55,071 nucleotides of DNA from Bacillota bacterium. Its GTDB lineage: Bacteria; Bacillota; Dethiobacteria; DTU022; UBA8154. The position numbers and the translations under genes were made by a program. Of the stretch, positions 1 to 6,763 are shown piece by piece (position 1 is the first letter of the stretch; the number at the start of each line of letters is the position of its first letter). The notes under the pieces were generated by a model, which was given only the letters and a program-made list of their open reading frames with translations, ran no database searches and was not told where the DNA came from. The stretch lies in the NCBI GenBank assembly GCA_012837615.1, contig DUQX01000072.1:1-55071 (forward strand). Reading direction: 5' to 3'.

Positions 1-488
1 TAAATGTTCTAAACCTGCATATACCTGCATTAAGGGATAGAAAAAGCGATATTCCCATCCTAATGAAGCACTTTGCCGGCAAATATGGGCAAAAAAATAG
101 TGGTGCTGCGGATAAGTTTCCGGATTCTATTATTCGTTTTCTTAGCGATTATGATTGGCCCGATAATGTCCGGGAGCTTGAGAACTTCATGAAGAAATAC
201 GTTATTCTTTCCGAAGGGGGTAAGGATAATTTTCGGTTAATGGAAGAGCTGGTTGATGAACTTTATCGTTTCAGGGAAGACAGTAAAATTTTAAAACGGG
301 ATGAGGGTAATTGCTTAACGATACATATTGGAACCCTGGAGTATATGGAACAACAAATAATCAAAAAACTTTCCCAGCAGTCCAATATAGATAAAAAAGA
401 CCTGGCTTCTCTGTTGGGGATCAGCAGAACCACATTATGGAAAAAATTAAAAGCATTACAAACTGCAAATCAATATGAAGTTCAGTAA
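1..488 (+). CDS. sigma-54-dependent transcriptional regulator, C-terminal part
   Basis: The reading frame is open from base 3 and begins inside the gene, so the true start lies left of the window. The first residues (NVLNLHIPALRDRKSDIPIL) match the end of the AAA+ ATPase domain of bacterial enhancer-binding proteins, where the arginine-rich LRxRxxDIP segment is highly conserved. The WPDNVRELEN motif of the ATPase lid follows. The last 45 or so residues form a Fis-type helix-turn-helix (DLASLLGISRTTLWKKLKAL). Such proteins bind upstream activator sites and drive RNA polymerase carrying sigma-54. The sensor domain is not visible, so the signal is unknown. It sits 111 bases ahead of the thiolase gene on the same strand and is a likely local activator of the acyl-CoA genes, although I could not find a convincing -24/-12 promoter there. 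Confidence 0.9.
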   Translation, partial: NVLNLHIPALRDRKSDIPILMKHFAGKYGQKNSGAADKFPDSIIRFLSDYDWPDNVRELENFMKKYVILSEGGKDNFRLMEELVDELYRFREDSKILKRDEGNCLTIHIGTLEYMEQQIIKKLSQQSNIDKKDLASLLGISRTTLWKKLKALQTANQYEVQ

Positions 489-523
489 CATTTTGATGCG
501 TGAGGTGATGCTATGGAAGTTGA

Positions 524-552
524 TTGACTTTGGAAGAGTTGTTTTTTGTGAT
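524..552 (+). promoter_or_regulatory. candidate sigma-A promoter for the acyl-CoA operon
   Basis: TTGACT (524-529) is separated by 17 bases from TGTGAT (547-552). The -35 is good and the -10 is mediocre. The -10 overlaps a near-palindrome of T and A runs around TGATCA. The start point would fall near 559, just before the ribosome site of the thiolase gene. This is consensus matching only. Confidence 0.4.
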
Positions 553-567
553 CAAAAAACATTTAAA

Positions 568-599
568 AGGAGGGATCCGGAGAAATTTTCCGGGACGCT
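568..599 (+). promoter_or_regulatory. ribosome site separated from the thiolase ATG by a small hairpin
   Basis: The only good Shine-Dalgarno, AGGAGG (568-573), lies 26 bases before the ATG at 600, too far for normal initiation. Between them, 577-593 is an inverted repeat: CCGGAG pairs with TTCCGG (one G-U pair) around a five-base loop. If the stem forms, the remaining spacer is GAT plus GACGCT, nine bases, which is optimal. No ATG, GTG or TTG in frame lies between the ribosome site and 600. Confidence 0.5.
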
Positions 600-1787
600 A
601 TGAAAAACCCAGTAATTGTAAGTGCAGTGCGGACTATTGCAGGGAGATTCGGGGGAAGTTTGAGCAGTCTCAGCGCTGCTGATCTCGGAGCGGCTGTAGT
701 GAAGGAAGTAGTTAAAAGGGCGGGTATCACCGGTGAAGATGTGGACCAGCTGGTATTTGGATGCGGATGGCAGGCCGGACTTGGACCTAACGTAGCCCGT
801 ATTGCTGCTGTCAGGGGAGGTTTGCCGGTATCAGTGCCGGCTTATACGGTTAACATTCGCTGTGCTTCCAGCTTGCAGGCAGTGATCGAAGCCTACAGGC
901 AAATTGCCTGTGGGGATGCTGATGTAGTTATCGCAGGGGGCACGGAGTCCGGTTCAAATGTCCCCTATATCATCCCTCAGGCACGCTGGGGTGCCCGGAT
1001 GTGGGACTTTACGGTTTATGACGATCTGCATTTGGACGGTTTCATGTGCAAGCTGGCAGGTATGCTCATGGGCAATACGGCGGAGAAGCTGGTGGAGAAA
1101 TATTCCTTAACCCGCGAGGAACAGGATCAATTTGCCCTGGAAAGCCACCAGAAGGCTGCAAAAGCATCCGCGGAGGGTAAATTCGATGCGGAGATTTTAC
1201 CGATTGAAGTTACTCAAAAGAAAAAAGGAACGATTGTTGTAGATAAGGAGGAGATACCCCGTCCCGATGCTTCGCTGGAAAAAATGCTCAAATTACCGCC
1301 GGTATTCAAAAAGGATGGCGGGACGGTAACCGCAGGAAACAGCTGCGCGCTCAGCGACTGTGCTTCTGCCGTGGTCATTATGTCGGAGGAGAAAGCCAAA
1401 TCCCTGGGGCTGACACCCATGGCAAGAATCCGGGGTTATGCTGCCGCAGGGGTAGATCCGCTTTACATGGGGATTGGCCCGGTGGCCGCTACACCAATTG
1501 CCTTGAAAAAGGCGGGGTTAACCCTGGATGATATAGATTTGATTGAACTGAACGAGGCATTTGCGGCGCAGTATCTGGCTTGTGAAAGGGAACTAAAATT
1601 AGACCGTGAAAAAGTAAATGTGCATGGCGGGGCAATTGCCCTTGGTCACCCCGTAGGGGCTACCGGAACCAAGCTCATCTGTACTAACCTTAATACCCTA
1701 AAAATGTACGATAAGACCTTTGGATTGGTTACTGCTTGCGTCGGTGGCGGGCAGGGTCTTGCCATCGTACTGGAAAGGTTAAACTAA
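600..1787 (+). CDS. acetyl-CoA C-acetyltransferase (thiolase)
   Basis: Thiolase-family enzyme of 395 residues that condenses two acetyl-CoA to acetoacetyl-CoA or cleaves 3-ketoacyl-CoA. The catalytic residues are visible: nucleophilic Cys88 in NIRCASSLQAV, His350 in GGAIALGHPVGATG, and Cys380 in CVGGGQGLA. Length and motif order are normal for the family. It is the first gene of a tight acyl-CoA cluster (33 bases to the next gene), so it probably works in butyrate synthesis or, in reverse, syntrophic butyrate oxidation. The direction cannot be decided from sequence. The start at 600 fits homologous N-termini (MKNPVIVSAVRT), but the ribosome site is unusually far away (see the separate entry). 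Confidence 0.95.
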   Translation: MKNPVIVSAVRTIAGRFGGSLSSLSAADLGAAVVKEVVKRAGITGEDVDQLVFGCGWQAGLGPNVARIAAVRGGLPVSVPAYTVNIRCASSLQAVIEAYRQIACGDADVVIAGGTESGSNVPYIIPQARWGARMWDFTVYDDLHLDGFMCKLAGMLMGNTAEKLVEKYSLTREEQDQFALESHQKAAKASAEGKFDAEILPIEVTQKKKGTIVVDKEEIPRPDASLEKMLKLPPVFKKDGGTVTAGNSCALSDCASAVVIMSEEKAKSLGLTPMARIRGYAAAGVDPLYMGIGPVAATPIALKKAGLTLDDIDLIELNEAFAAQYLACERELKLDREKVNVHGGAIALGHPVGATGTKLICTNLNTLKMYDKTFGLVTACVGGGQGLAIVLERLN

Positions 1788-1820
1788 TAATTAAAATATT
1801 TGAGAGGAGGAAGGATTTTT

Positions 1821-2705
1821 ATGGAAGTTAAAACGGGTTTTGTGCTGGGAGCCGGTATTATGGGTTCGGGGATAGCCCATCTGATGGCCCAAAAAGGGGT
1901 GCAGGCCATCCTTGTGGATATTAATGACGAGATTTTAAAGCGCAGCATCGACGGTATTGAAAAAATATTAAACAAAAGGGTTGCCAGAGGAAAAATGACC
2001 GAAGGTGATGTAAAGGACCTCCTGGGCCGTATTAAAACTACCACGGATATGAAAGAAGCTGCCAACGCAGACTTTATCATTGAGGCAGTAATCGAAGACG
2101 TGGGGTTGAAGCAGAAGGTTTTTGCCCAGCTGGAGGAAATAGCGAAGCCGGAGACAGTATTGGCTACCAATACTACTGCCTGTTCAATTTCCGAAATAGC
2201 ATCCGCTTTAAAAGATCCCAGCCGCCTGATAGGGATGCATTTCTTCAACCCGGCAGTTGTGATGAAGCTGGTCGAGATTATGCCCGGACTTGCGACCCAG
2301 CCGGAGATTGTCGATAAAACCAAGGAGTTTGCCGAGTTTCTGGGCAAGGAACCTGTTATTACCGATAAAGAAAGTGTTGCCGGTATCGCCAGCAGGGTCC
2401 TAGCCGGATTGTTGAACGAAGCGGTTTGGGTGCTGGATGAAGGCATTAGCACCGCGGCCGATATTGACAAAGCGATGAAAATGGGCTCTAACCTGCCAAT
2501 GGGGCCGTTAGCGCTCATTGATATGATCGGTATTGATACGCACCTGGCAAAAACCAGGACTCTCTATGCCAAGCTCGGGGATGCGCGTTATCGTCCCTGC
2601 TATCTGCTGGAGAAAATGGTTCATGCGGGCTATCTGGGACGTAAAAGCGGCAAAGGTTTTTATGATTATTCCCAGGATCCCCCTGTTCCAACAGTTTTAA
2701 AATAA
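1821..2705 (+). CDS. 3-hydroxyacyl-CoA (3-hydroxybutyryl-CoA) dehydrogenase
   Basis: NAD(P)-dependent dehydrogenase of 294 residues that interconverts acetoacetyl-CoA and 3-hydroxybutyryl-CoA. The N-terminal Rossmann motif is GAGIMG (residues 10-15). Catalytic His140 is in GMHFFNP and Glu152 in the following helix, and the C-terminal helical domain contains [13 protein letters not shown] and SGKGFYDY. I chose ATG 1821 because GAGGAGGAAGG lies eight bases upstream; an upstream in-frame start at 1800 would add seven residues with no ribosome site. It belongs to the operon with the thiolase and acyl-CoA dehydrogenase. Confidence 0.95.
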   Translation: MEVKTGFVLGAGIMGSGIAHLMAQKGVQAILVDINDEILKRSIDGIEKILNKRVARGKMTEGDVKDLLGRIKTTTDMKEAANADFIIEAVIEDVGLKQKVFAQLEEIAKPETVLATNTTACSISEIASALKDPSRLIGMHFFNPAVVMKLVEIMPGLATQPEIVDKTKEFAEFLGKEPVITDKESVAGIASRVLAGLLNEAVWVLDEGISTAADIDKAMKMGSNLPMGPLALIDMIGIDTHLAKTRTLYAKLGDARYRPCYLLEKMVHAGYLGRKSGKGFYDYSQDPPVPTVLK

Positions 2706-2745
2706 TCTTTCCTGACTAAAAATATAAAACTGGAGGTGTAATTTA

Positions 2746-3900
2746 ATGAATTTTGATTTGAATGAAGAGCAATTATCGGTTCAAAAAATGGTGCGCGATT
2801 TTGTAGCCAACGAAATCACTCCCAATGCCAAACAGTGGGATCAGGAAGAGACATTTCCTATGGATCTCTGGAGGAAGATGGGAGACCTGGGGATTATCGG
2901 TACGTCAATTCCCGAGGAGTATGAAGGTTCAGGTATGGATTTTATTTCCCATGCCATTGTAGCCGAAGAGCTCGGTTACGGTTGCTCCTCCATGCGGGGC
3001 AGCTATTCCGTAAACATCTCTCTGGTTGCAAAAACCATCCTTCAATGGGGAACTGAAGAGCAGAAAAAGAAATATGTTCCGGGTATTGCCCTGGGGGAAA
3101 TGTTTGGGTGCTACGGTCTTACTGAGCCCGACTCCGGCAGCGATGCTGCAAGTATGAAGAGTACCGCCGAAAAGGATGGCGATTACTATATCTTGAACGG
3201 CAATAAGATGTGGATCACCCATGCGAATCTGGCTGATGTATCCATTATTTTTGCGAAAACCGATAAGGATAAAGGTGCCAGGGGCATTACCGCTTTTCTG
3301 GTTGACAAAGGGACCCCGGGATTTACCCCGCAGCCTATCCACGAAAAGATCGGGCTGCGTGCCCAGGATACCGGCGAAATAGTTATGGAAAACGTGCGTG
3401 TACACAAGGATAATATGCTGGGGCCGGAAGGAAAGGGCTTTGCGGTAGCAATGTCAGCCCTCGACAACGCGCGCTTTACCGTGGCGGCAGGTTGTGTAGG
3501 CACCGCTCAGGCGGCGTTGGATGTTGCCAAGCAGTACGCCAAAGAGAGGATTCAGTTTGGAAAGCCCATCGCTGCACACCAGTTGGTACAGCAGTTGATC
3601 GCCAATGCTGCGGTGGATATTGAGATGGGAAGGCTGCTGGTCTACCGTGCAGGCTTTTTAAAGAACAAAGGTGTGCGCAATACCCGTGAAACCTGTATGG
3701 CCAAGTACTTCTGCGGAGAGATGGTTAACAGGGTTACTTATGACATGATCCAGGTACTGGGAGGCTACGGCTTCTCTGCGGAATATCCTCTGGAAAGGAT
3801 GTATCGCGATTCTCGGATTAATACACTTTACGAGGGAACTTCCCAGATACAGCAGTTAATTATCGGTAATAATGAACTGGGTATTCCGGCTTTTGCGTAA
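2746..3900 (+). CDS. acyl-CoA dehydrogenase (butyryl-CoA dehydrogenase type)
   Basis: FAD-dependent acyl-CoA dehydrogenase, 384 residues, the normal length for short-chain enzymes. It shows the FAD/substrate signature CYGLTEPDSGSDAASM, the middle beta domain, and the catalytic base Glu363 in LYEGTSQIQQLIIGN near the C-terminus. It oxidises butyryl-CoA (or a similar acyl-CoA) to the enoyl-CoA, or reduces crotonyl-CoA in the fermentative direction. Such enzymes pass electrons to an electron-transfer flavoprotein; no etfAB is present in this window, so the partner is encoded elsewhere. A strong GGAGGTG precedes the ATG. Confidence 0.95.
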   Translation: MNFDLNEEQLSVQKMVRDFVANEITPNAKQWDQEETFPMDLWRKMGDLGIIGTSIPEEYEGSGMDFISHAIVAEELGYGCSSMRGSYSVNISLVAKTILQWGTEEQKKKYVPGIALGEMFGCYGLTEPDSGSDAASMKSTAEKDGDYYILNGNKMWITHANLADVSIIFAKTDKDKGARGITAFLVDKGTPGFTPQPIHEKIGLRAQDTGEIVMENVRVHKDNMLGPEGKGFAVAMSALDNARFTVAAGCVGTAQAALDVAKQYAKERIQFGKPIAAHQLVQQLIANAAVDIEMGRLLVYRAGFLKNKGVRNTRETCMAKYFCGEMVNRVTYDMIQVLGGYGFSAEYPLERMYRDSRINTLYEGTSQIQQLIIGNNELGIPAFA

Positions 3901-3918
3901 TTAACGACTTTTGTGGGG

Positions 3919-3957
3919 AGTAAAGGAGGAAGGGCTATGTTTCCTTCCTCCTTTACT
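3919..3957 (+). terminator. 15-bp hairpin after the acyl-CoA dehydrogenase gene
   Basis: Perfect inverted repeat: 3919-3933 pairs with 3943-3957, nine-base loop. It lacks a U-tract directly after the stem, so it could be a weak terminator, a processing site, or a structure that damps read-through into the enoyl-CoA hydratase gene. The 5' arm contains an AGGAGG-like ribosome site (see findings). Confidence 0.5.
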
Positions 3958-4066
3958 AAGAATATTTTCGGGAGAGATATATGCGGGGAATAGAGTTATA
4001 AATCACTGAATATGAGATTATTTGGATGAGATGACGTGATACAAGTTCAGGAAGGAGAAATAAGAT

Positions 4067-4846
4067 ATGTATCAATTTCTGAAATTTGAAAAAGAATATC
4101 CTTTGGCCTACATAACTATTAATCGTCCGGAAGTGATGAATGCACTTTCCAATGCGTTGACGGAAGAGTTGGGCCAGGTCTTTGCTGAAGTGCAAAAAGA
4201 CGAAGAAATCAGGGTATTAATCCTTACCGGCGCTGGAGAAAAAGCATTCATGGCCGGGGCGGATATCAAGGAAGTTCAGGAACGCGATTTTGTCCTGGGC
4301 CGCAAGCAGACCAGGCGCCGCCAGGAAGTCCTGAATATGCTGGTTGAAATGCCCATTCCTGTTATCGCCGCAATCAATGGATTTGCCCTGGGAGCTGGAT
4401 TAGAAATTGCCGCCGCCTGTACGCTGCGTATAGCGTCTACCAATGCCAAATTGGGCTCACCGGAAGTAAACCTGGGAATTATACCCGGCGATGGTGCCAC
4501 CCAGCGCTTGCCCCGGTTGATCGGATTCGGCAGGGCGATGGAGATGGTCTTAACGGCGAGAATGGTCGATGCGGAAGAGGCCTACCGTATCGGATTGGTC
4601 AACAAAGTTGTACCTCAGGAAAATTTAATGGAAGAAGCCAAAAAAATGGCCAATGTTATCGCTTCCAAATCTCCGCTGGCTATCCAGTACGCCAAAGAAG
4701 CAGTCAACCGTTCCCTGGAGGTAGGAATCTACGAGGGGCTGGCGCATGAATCTTACCTGCATGCCCTAGCCTGTGCTACAGAGGATAAAAAAGAGGGCGT
4801 AGCCGCATTTTTGGAAAAACGCAAACCACAGTTTAAAGGAAAATAG
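4067..4846 (+). CDS. enoyl-CoA hydratase (crotonase family)
   Basis: Crotonase-fold protein of 259 residues that hydrates crotonyl-CoA to 3-hydroxybutyryl-CoA. The oxyanion-hole segment FMAGADI and the glycine of ALGAGLE are present. The two catalytic glutamates are Glu113 (GAGLEIAAAC) and Glu133 (GSPEVNLG). The usual GAGG before TQRL reads GDGA here. A good ribosome site (AAGGAGA) precedes the ATG. It lies 166 bases after the acyl-CoA dehydrogenase gene, behind a hairpin, so it may be partly uncoupled from the operon. With the three upstream enzymes it completes the four-step C4 acyl-CoA cycle. Confidence 0.95.
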   Translation: MYQFLKFEKEYPLAYITINRPEVMNALSNALTEELGQVFAEVQKDEEIRVLILTGAGEKAFMAGADIKEVQERDFVLGRKQTRRRQEVLNMLVEMPIPVIAAINGFALGAGLEIAAACTLRIASTNAKLGSPEVNLGIIPGDGATQRLPRLIGFGRAMEMVLTARMVDAEEAYRIGLVNKVVPQENLMEEAKKMANVIASKSPLAIQYAKEAVNRSLEVGIYEGLAHESYLHALACATEDKKEGVAAFLEKRKPQFKGK

Positions 4847-4873
4847 TATGAAAAACTAGCAATGGAGAAGGAG

Positions 4874-5089
4874 CAGAGCGGACTCTAGCTCACCTCTATA
4901 TTCGATTTGCGCAGACAGATTTTATGCAACTCTGCTTGGCTTTCGCAAACCTTCCCGGCCAAACATCCCCGCCTGATGGTTATAGGCCGGCTGCCGGCAT
5001 CCTGCCAGCTCGGCAAGGTATTCGCGAAAGCCTTTGCTTTGCAGAAATCTGTTGTTGCGCTGCATAAGCTGCGGCTAGAGTCTGCTCTG
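4874..5089. repeat. long imperfect inverted repeat (about 216 bp)
   Basis: The outermost 16 bases of each side (4874-4889 and 5074-5089) are reverse complements with one mismatch. Further matching blocks lie inside, for example GGCTTTCGC on the left and GCGAAAGCC on the right, and ACAGATTT with AAATCTGT. The whole segment could fold into one long interrupted hairpin with its apex near 4980. Small open frames across it have no ribosome site or recognisable domain. It directly precedes the MITE-like element at 5105. It may be a second MITE type or a structured RNA at the 3' end of the acyl-CoA operon; I cannot tell which. Confidence 0.6.
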
Positions 5090-5104
5090 TTTGCAAGAAT
5101 TATT

Positions 5105-5392
5105 GTAACCACCCAGAGCAAAACATAAACAGGCATAGGGAACGGCAGGTGTGTGAAAGTCACGGTATGAAAAATGATTTGTCACTCTCTTGTCATCCTG
5201 AACGTAGTGAAGAGTCTTCCGCTCCTCTCAGGACAAAGGGTTCTTTGCTAGCAAAGCTATGGATGGCATCACCGGCTGGCAGAATCAGCAGTGAAACTCC
5301 TTCACTAACGCTTAGGACAAGGATCCTTCGCTAATGTTCAGGATGACAATCTTGCCTCAGGATGACAATTCTGCGCATAGCAGGACAGTTAC
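5105..5392. mobile_element. MITE-like element, IS66-type ends, copy A
   Basis: The 288-bp segment begins GTAACCACCCAG and ends, on the opposite strand, GTAACTGTCCTG. It is flanked by GAATTATT (5097-5104) and AAATTATT (5393-5400), an 8-bp target duplication with one mismatch. GTAA ends plus 8-bp duplications are the known signature of the IS66 family. There is no transposase gene, so it would be non-autonomous. The interior carries copies of the widespread TCATCCTGA...GTGAAG / AGGATCCTTCGC...AGGATGACA motif. It matches copy B at 40384-40551 in inverted orientation, with roughly 120 bp of additional interior. Confidence 0.75.
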
Positions 5393-5400
5393 AAATTATT

Positions 5401-5617
5401 AAACATTTTGTTTTGTAAGCATTCCTTTGACTTTCTGTCTGCTGGGCCGCCTTACCACCCTTCCCAAAGTTTTTACTGCTATTTTCGGGACTCCGATGCC
5501 AAGGTTGTCGGGCGGGCTAATGTCGCCGTTGCTTCGTCAAGAGCTTGTAGCCATTCGGACAATGGACTCCAGCTACAGCGCTGCCCCACGCATGGCAGGG
5601 AACTTTTGCGCCGCACT
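5401..5617. other. intergenic stretch without a recognised gene
   Basis: This lies between the right target duplication of the MITE and the stop codon of the GTPase gene. Short overlapping frames occur on both strands (one on the minus strand, 5562-5479, has protein-like composition), but none has a ribosome site or known motif. It may be decayed coding sequence. Confidence 0.3.
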
Positions 5618-6616
5618 TTATCCAATGTTTAGCTCTACGATATCCCCGTCTTCGAGGACATAATCCCGAGCTACTGTCTGCCCGTCAAATTTCGATGATC
5701 CCCAGACGCGGGCATTTTTTAAACGTTCCGGAAAATCGCGGTGAATATTGTAGGCCAGATCAAGAACGGTGCCTTCCTTTTTTAGCACAAACGGGTTTTC
5801 CATGTCGGGTTGTTTCCCCGGGGCTTTGGTGTATACCCTGATGATGGAAAGGCCCTGAAAAATTCTCTCCTTCAGGGGTTCGAGGCCTGTTTTTTCTTTT
5901 ACAGAGATGCCGATTAGAGAAAGATCCGGCATTAACTCATTTAATATATTAAAATTGTCCTTGCTGTTTTGCAGGTCCATTTTATTTGCAATGATAATAT
6001 AGGGTAAGTATTTTCTTTCATCCTGTGCAGGCTCATCTTGCAGGTTCAGCTCTTCCGTTTTCTTTTGAATTACCCTTTTCTCCGTTAAGAAGGAGAGCGT
6101 TTTTTCAGCTTGCTCGAGACAATCGTCGCTGCCGGCATCAATGACAATAAGCAATAAATCTCCTCCCCTCAGGGTGTTTAAAAGTCCGGGAGGAGCACCT
6201 TCAGAAGTTAAAGGTGGGGTGTCTACCAGCTGGATGAGAATATTTTTATAAGGCATCATCCCCGCAAGGGGCAGGGTGGTGGTAAAGGGGTATGCTGCTA
6301 TTTTTGCCTTGGCATTTGTCAGGGATGCGAGCAGTGAAGACTTCCCAGCATTTGGGAAACCGACGATGATCCCCTGCCCGGCCCCCTGTTTTTCGATATA
6401 AAAAGGGTTAAAACGCGCTACCTTAGCCTTTTTTTCCCCCTCTTCGCGCAGTTTGGAGAGGCGTCGTTTTAAATCAGCTTGAATTTTTTCCGTGCCTTTA
6501 TGCTTTGGTATAACCGCTAACATTTCCTGCAGGGCTTCGATTTTTTCTTCAACGGTGGAAGCCTTTTTATATGCTTCTTCTGCAGCATAATACTGAGGTG
6601 TGAGATTGGCCGGCAA
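5618..6616 (-). CDS. Obg/DRG-like GTPase with TGS domain
   Basis: GTP-binding protein of 332 residues. A charged helical N-terminus (about 1-70) is followed by a G domain with G1 GFPNAGKSS, a switch region with PFTTT, and G4 NKMD, then a C-terminal TGS domain (about 260-332) ending in the beta-strand DGDIVELNIG. This architecture resembles DRG proteins that act on ribosomes or translation, but the exact role here is unknown. The G3 motif reads DTPP instead of DxxG, so switch-II chemistry may differ. The start is TTG at 6616, with GGAGGTGG about eight bases upstream. It is transcribed in the same direction as the protease gene, with a terminator between them. Confidence 0.85.
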   Translation of the reverse strand: MPANLTPQYYAAEEAYKKASTVEEKIEALQEMLAVIPKHKGTEKIQADLKRRLSKLREEGEKKAKVARFNPFYIEKQGAGQGIIVGFPNAGKSSLLASLTNAKAKIAAYPFTTTLPLAGMMPYKNILIQLVDTPPLTSEGAPPGLLNTLRGGDLLLIVIDAGSDDCLEQAEKTLSFLTEKRVIQKKTEELNLQDEPAQDERKYLPYIIIANKMDLQNSKDNFNILNELMPDLSLIGISVKEKTGLEPLKERIFQGLSIIRVYTKAPGKQPDMENPFVLKKEGTVLDLAYNIHRDFPERLKNARVWGSSKFDGQTVARDYVLEDGDIVELNIG

Positions 6617-6644
6617 AAAACCACCTCCATGTAAATAGTTTAAG

Positions 6645-6669
6645 AAAAGGGAAAAACTTTTTCCCTTTT
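6645..6669 (-). terminator. intrinsic terminator between the protease and GTPase genes
   Basis: A run of A, GGG and A (from 6645) pairs with T, CCC and T (to 6669), giving a stem of about ten pairs with flanking T/A runs on both strands. It lies about 95 bases after the protease stop and before the GTPase start, so it can end the protease transcript. Confidence 0.6.
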
Positions 6670-6763
6670 TGGCTGGTTAAAACGGTAGTGGTTAAGCTAA
6701 AGTGCTGTCGGTTTTATTTATTGCAGGTAAGTTGCAGAAGTAAGTTACAACAGATACATGCAA

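Noticed and set aside
489-599. Sigma-54 promoter before thiolase
   Set aside because: Expected because of the upstream activator, but TTTGGAAGAGTTGTTTTT has no GC at -12 at the correct spacing, and no other site fits TGGCAC-N5-TTGC.
1784-2518. Long minus-strand frame of 244 codons across the dehydrogenase gene
   Set aside because: A shadow of a well-supported plus-strand gene; its composition is Ser/Ile-rich with no motif.
4885-5163. Open frames of 70-90 codons on both strands
   Set aside because: They lie across the long inverted repeat and MITE, have no ribosome site and no known domain, and mirror each other because of the inverted repeat.
5149-5334. 61-codon frame inside MITE copy A
   Set aside because: It is composed of the dispersed CATCCTGA/GTGAAG motif and lacks a ribosome site.
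5479-5562. Minus-strand 27-codon frame with protein-like sequence downstream of the GTPase gene
   Set aside because: No start context, no recognisable family and too short; it could be decayed coding sequence but cannot be supported.
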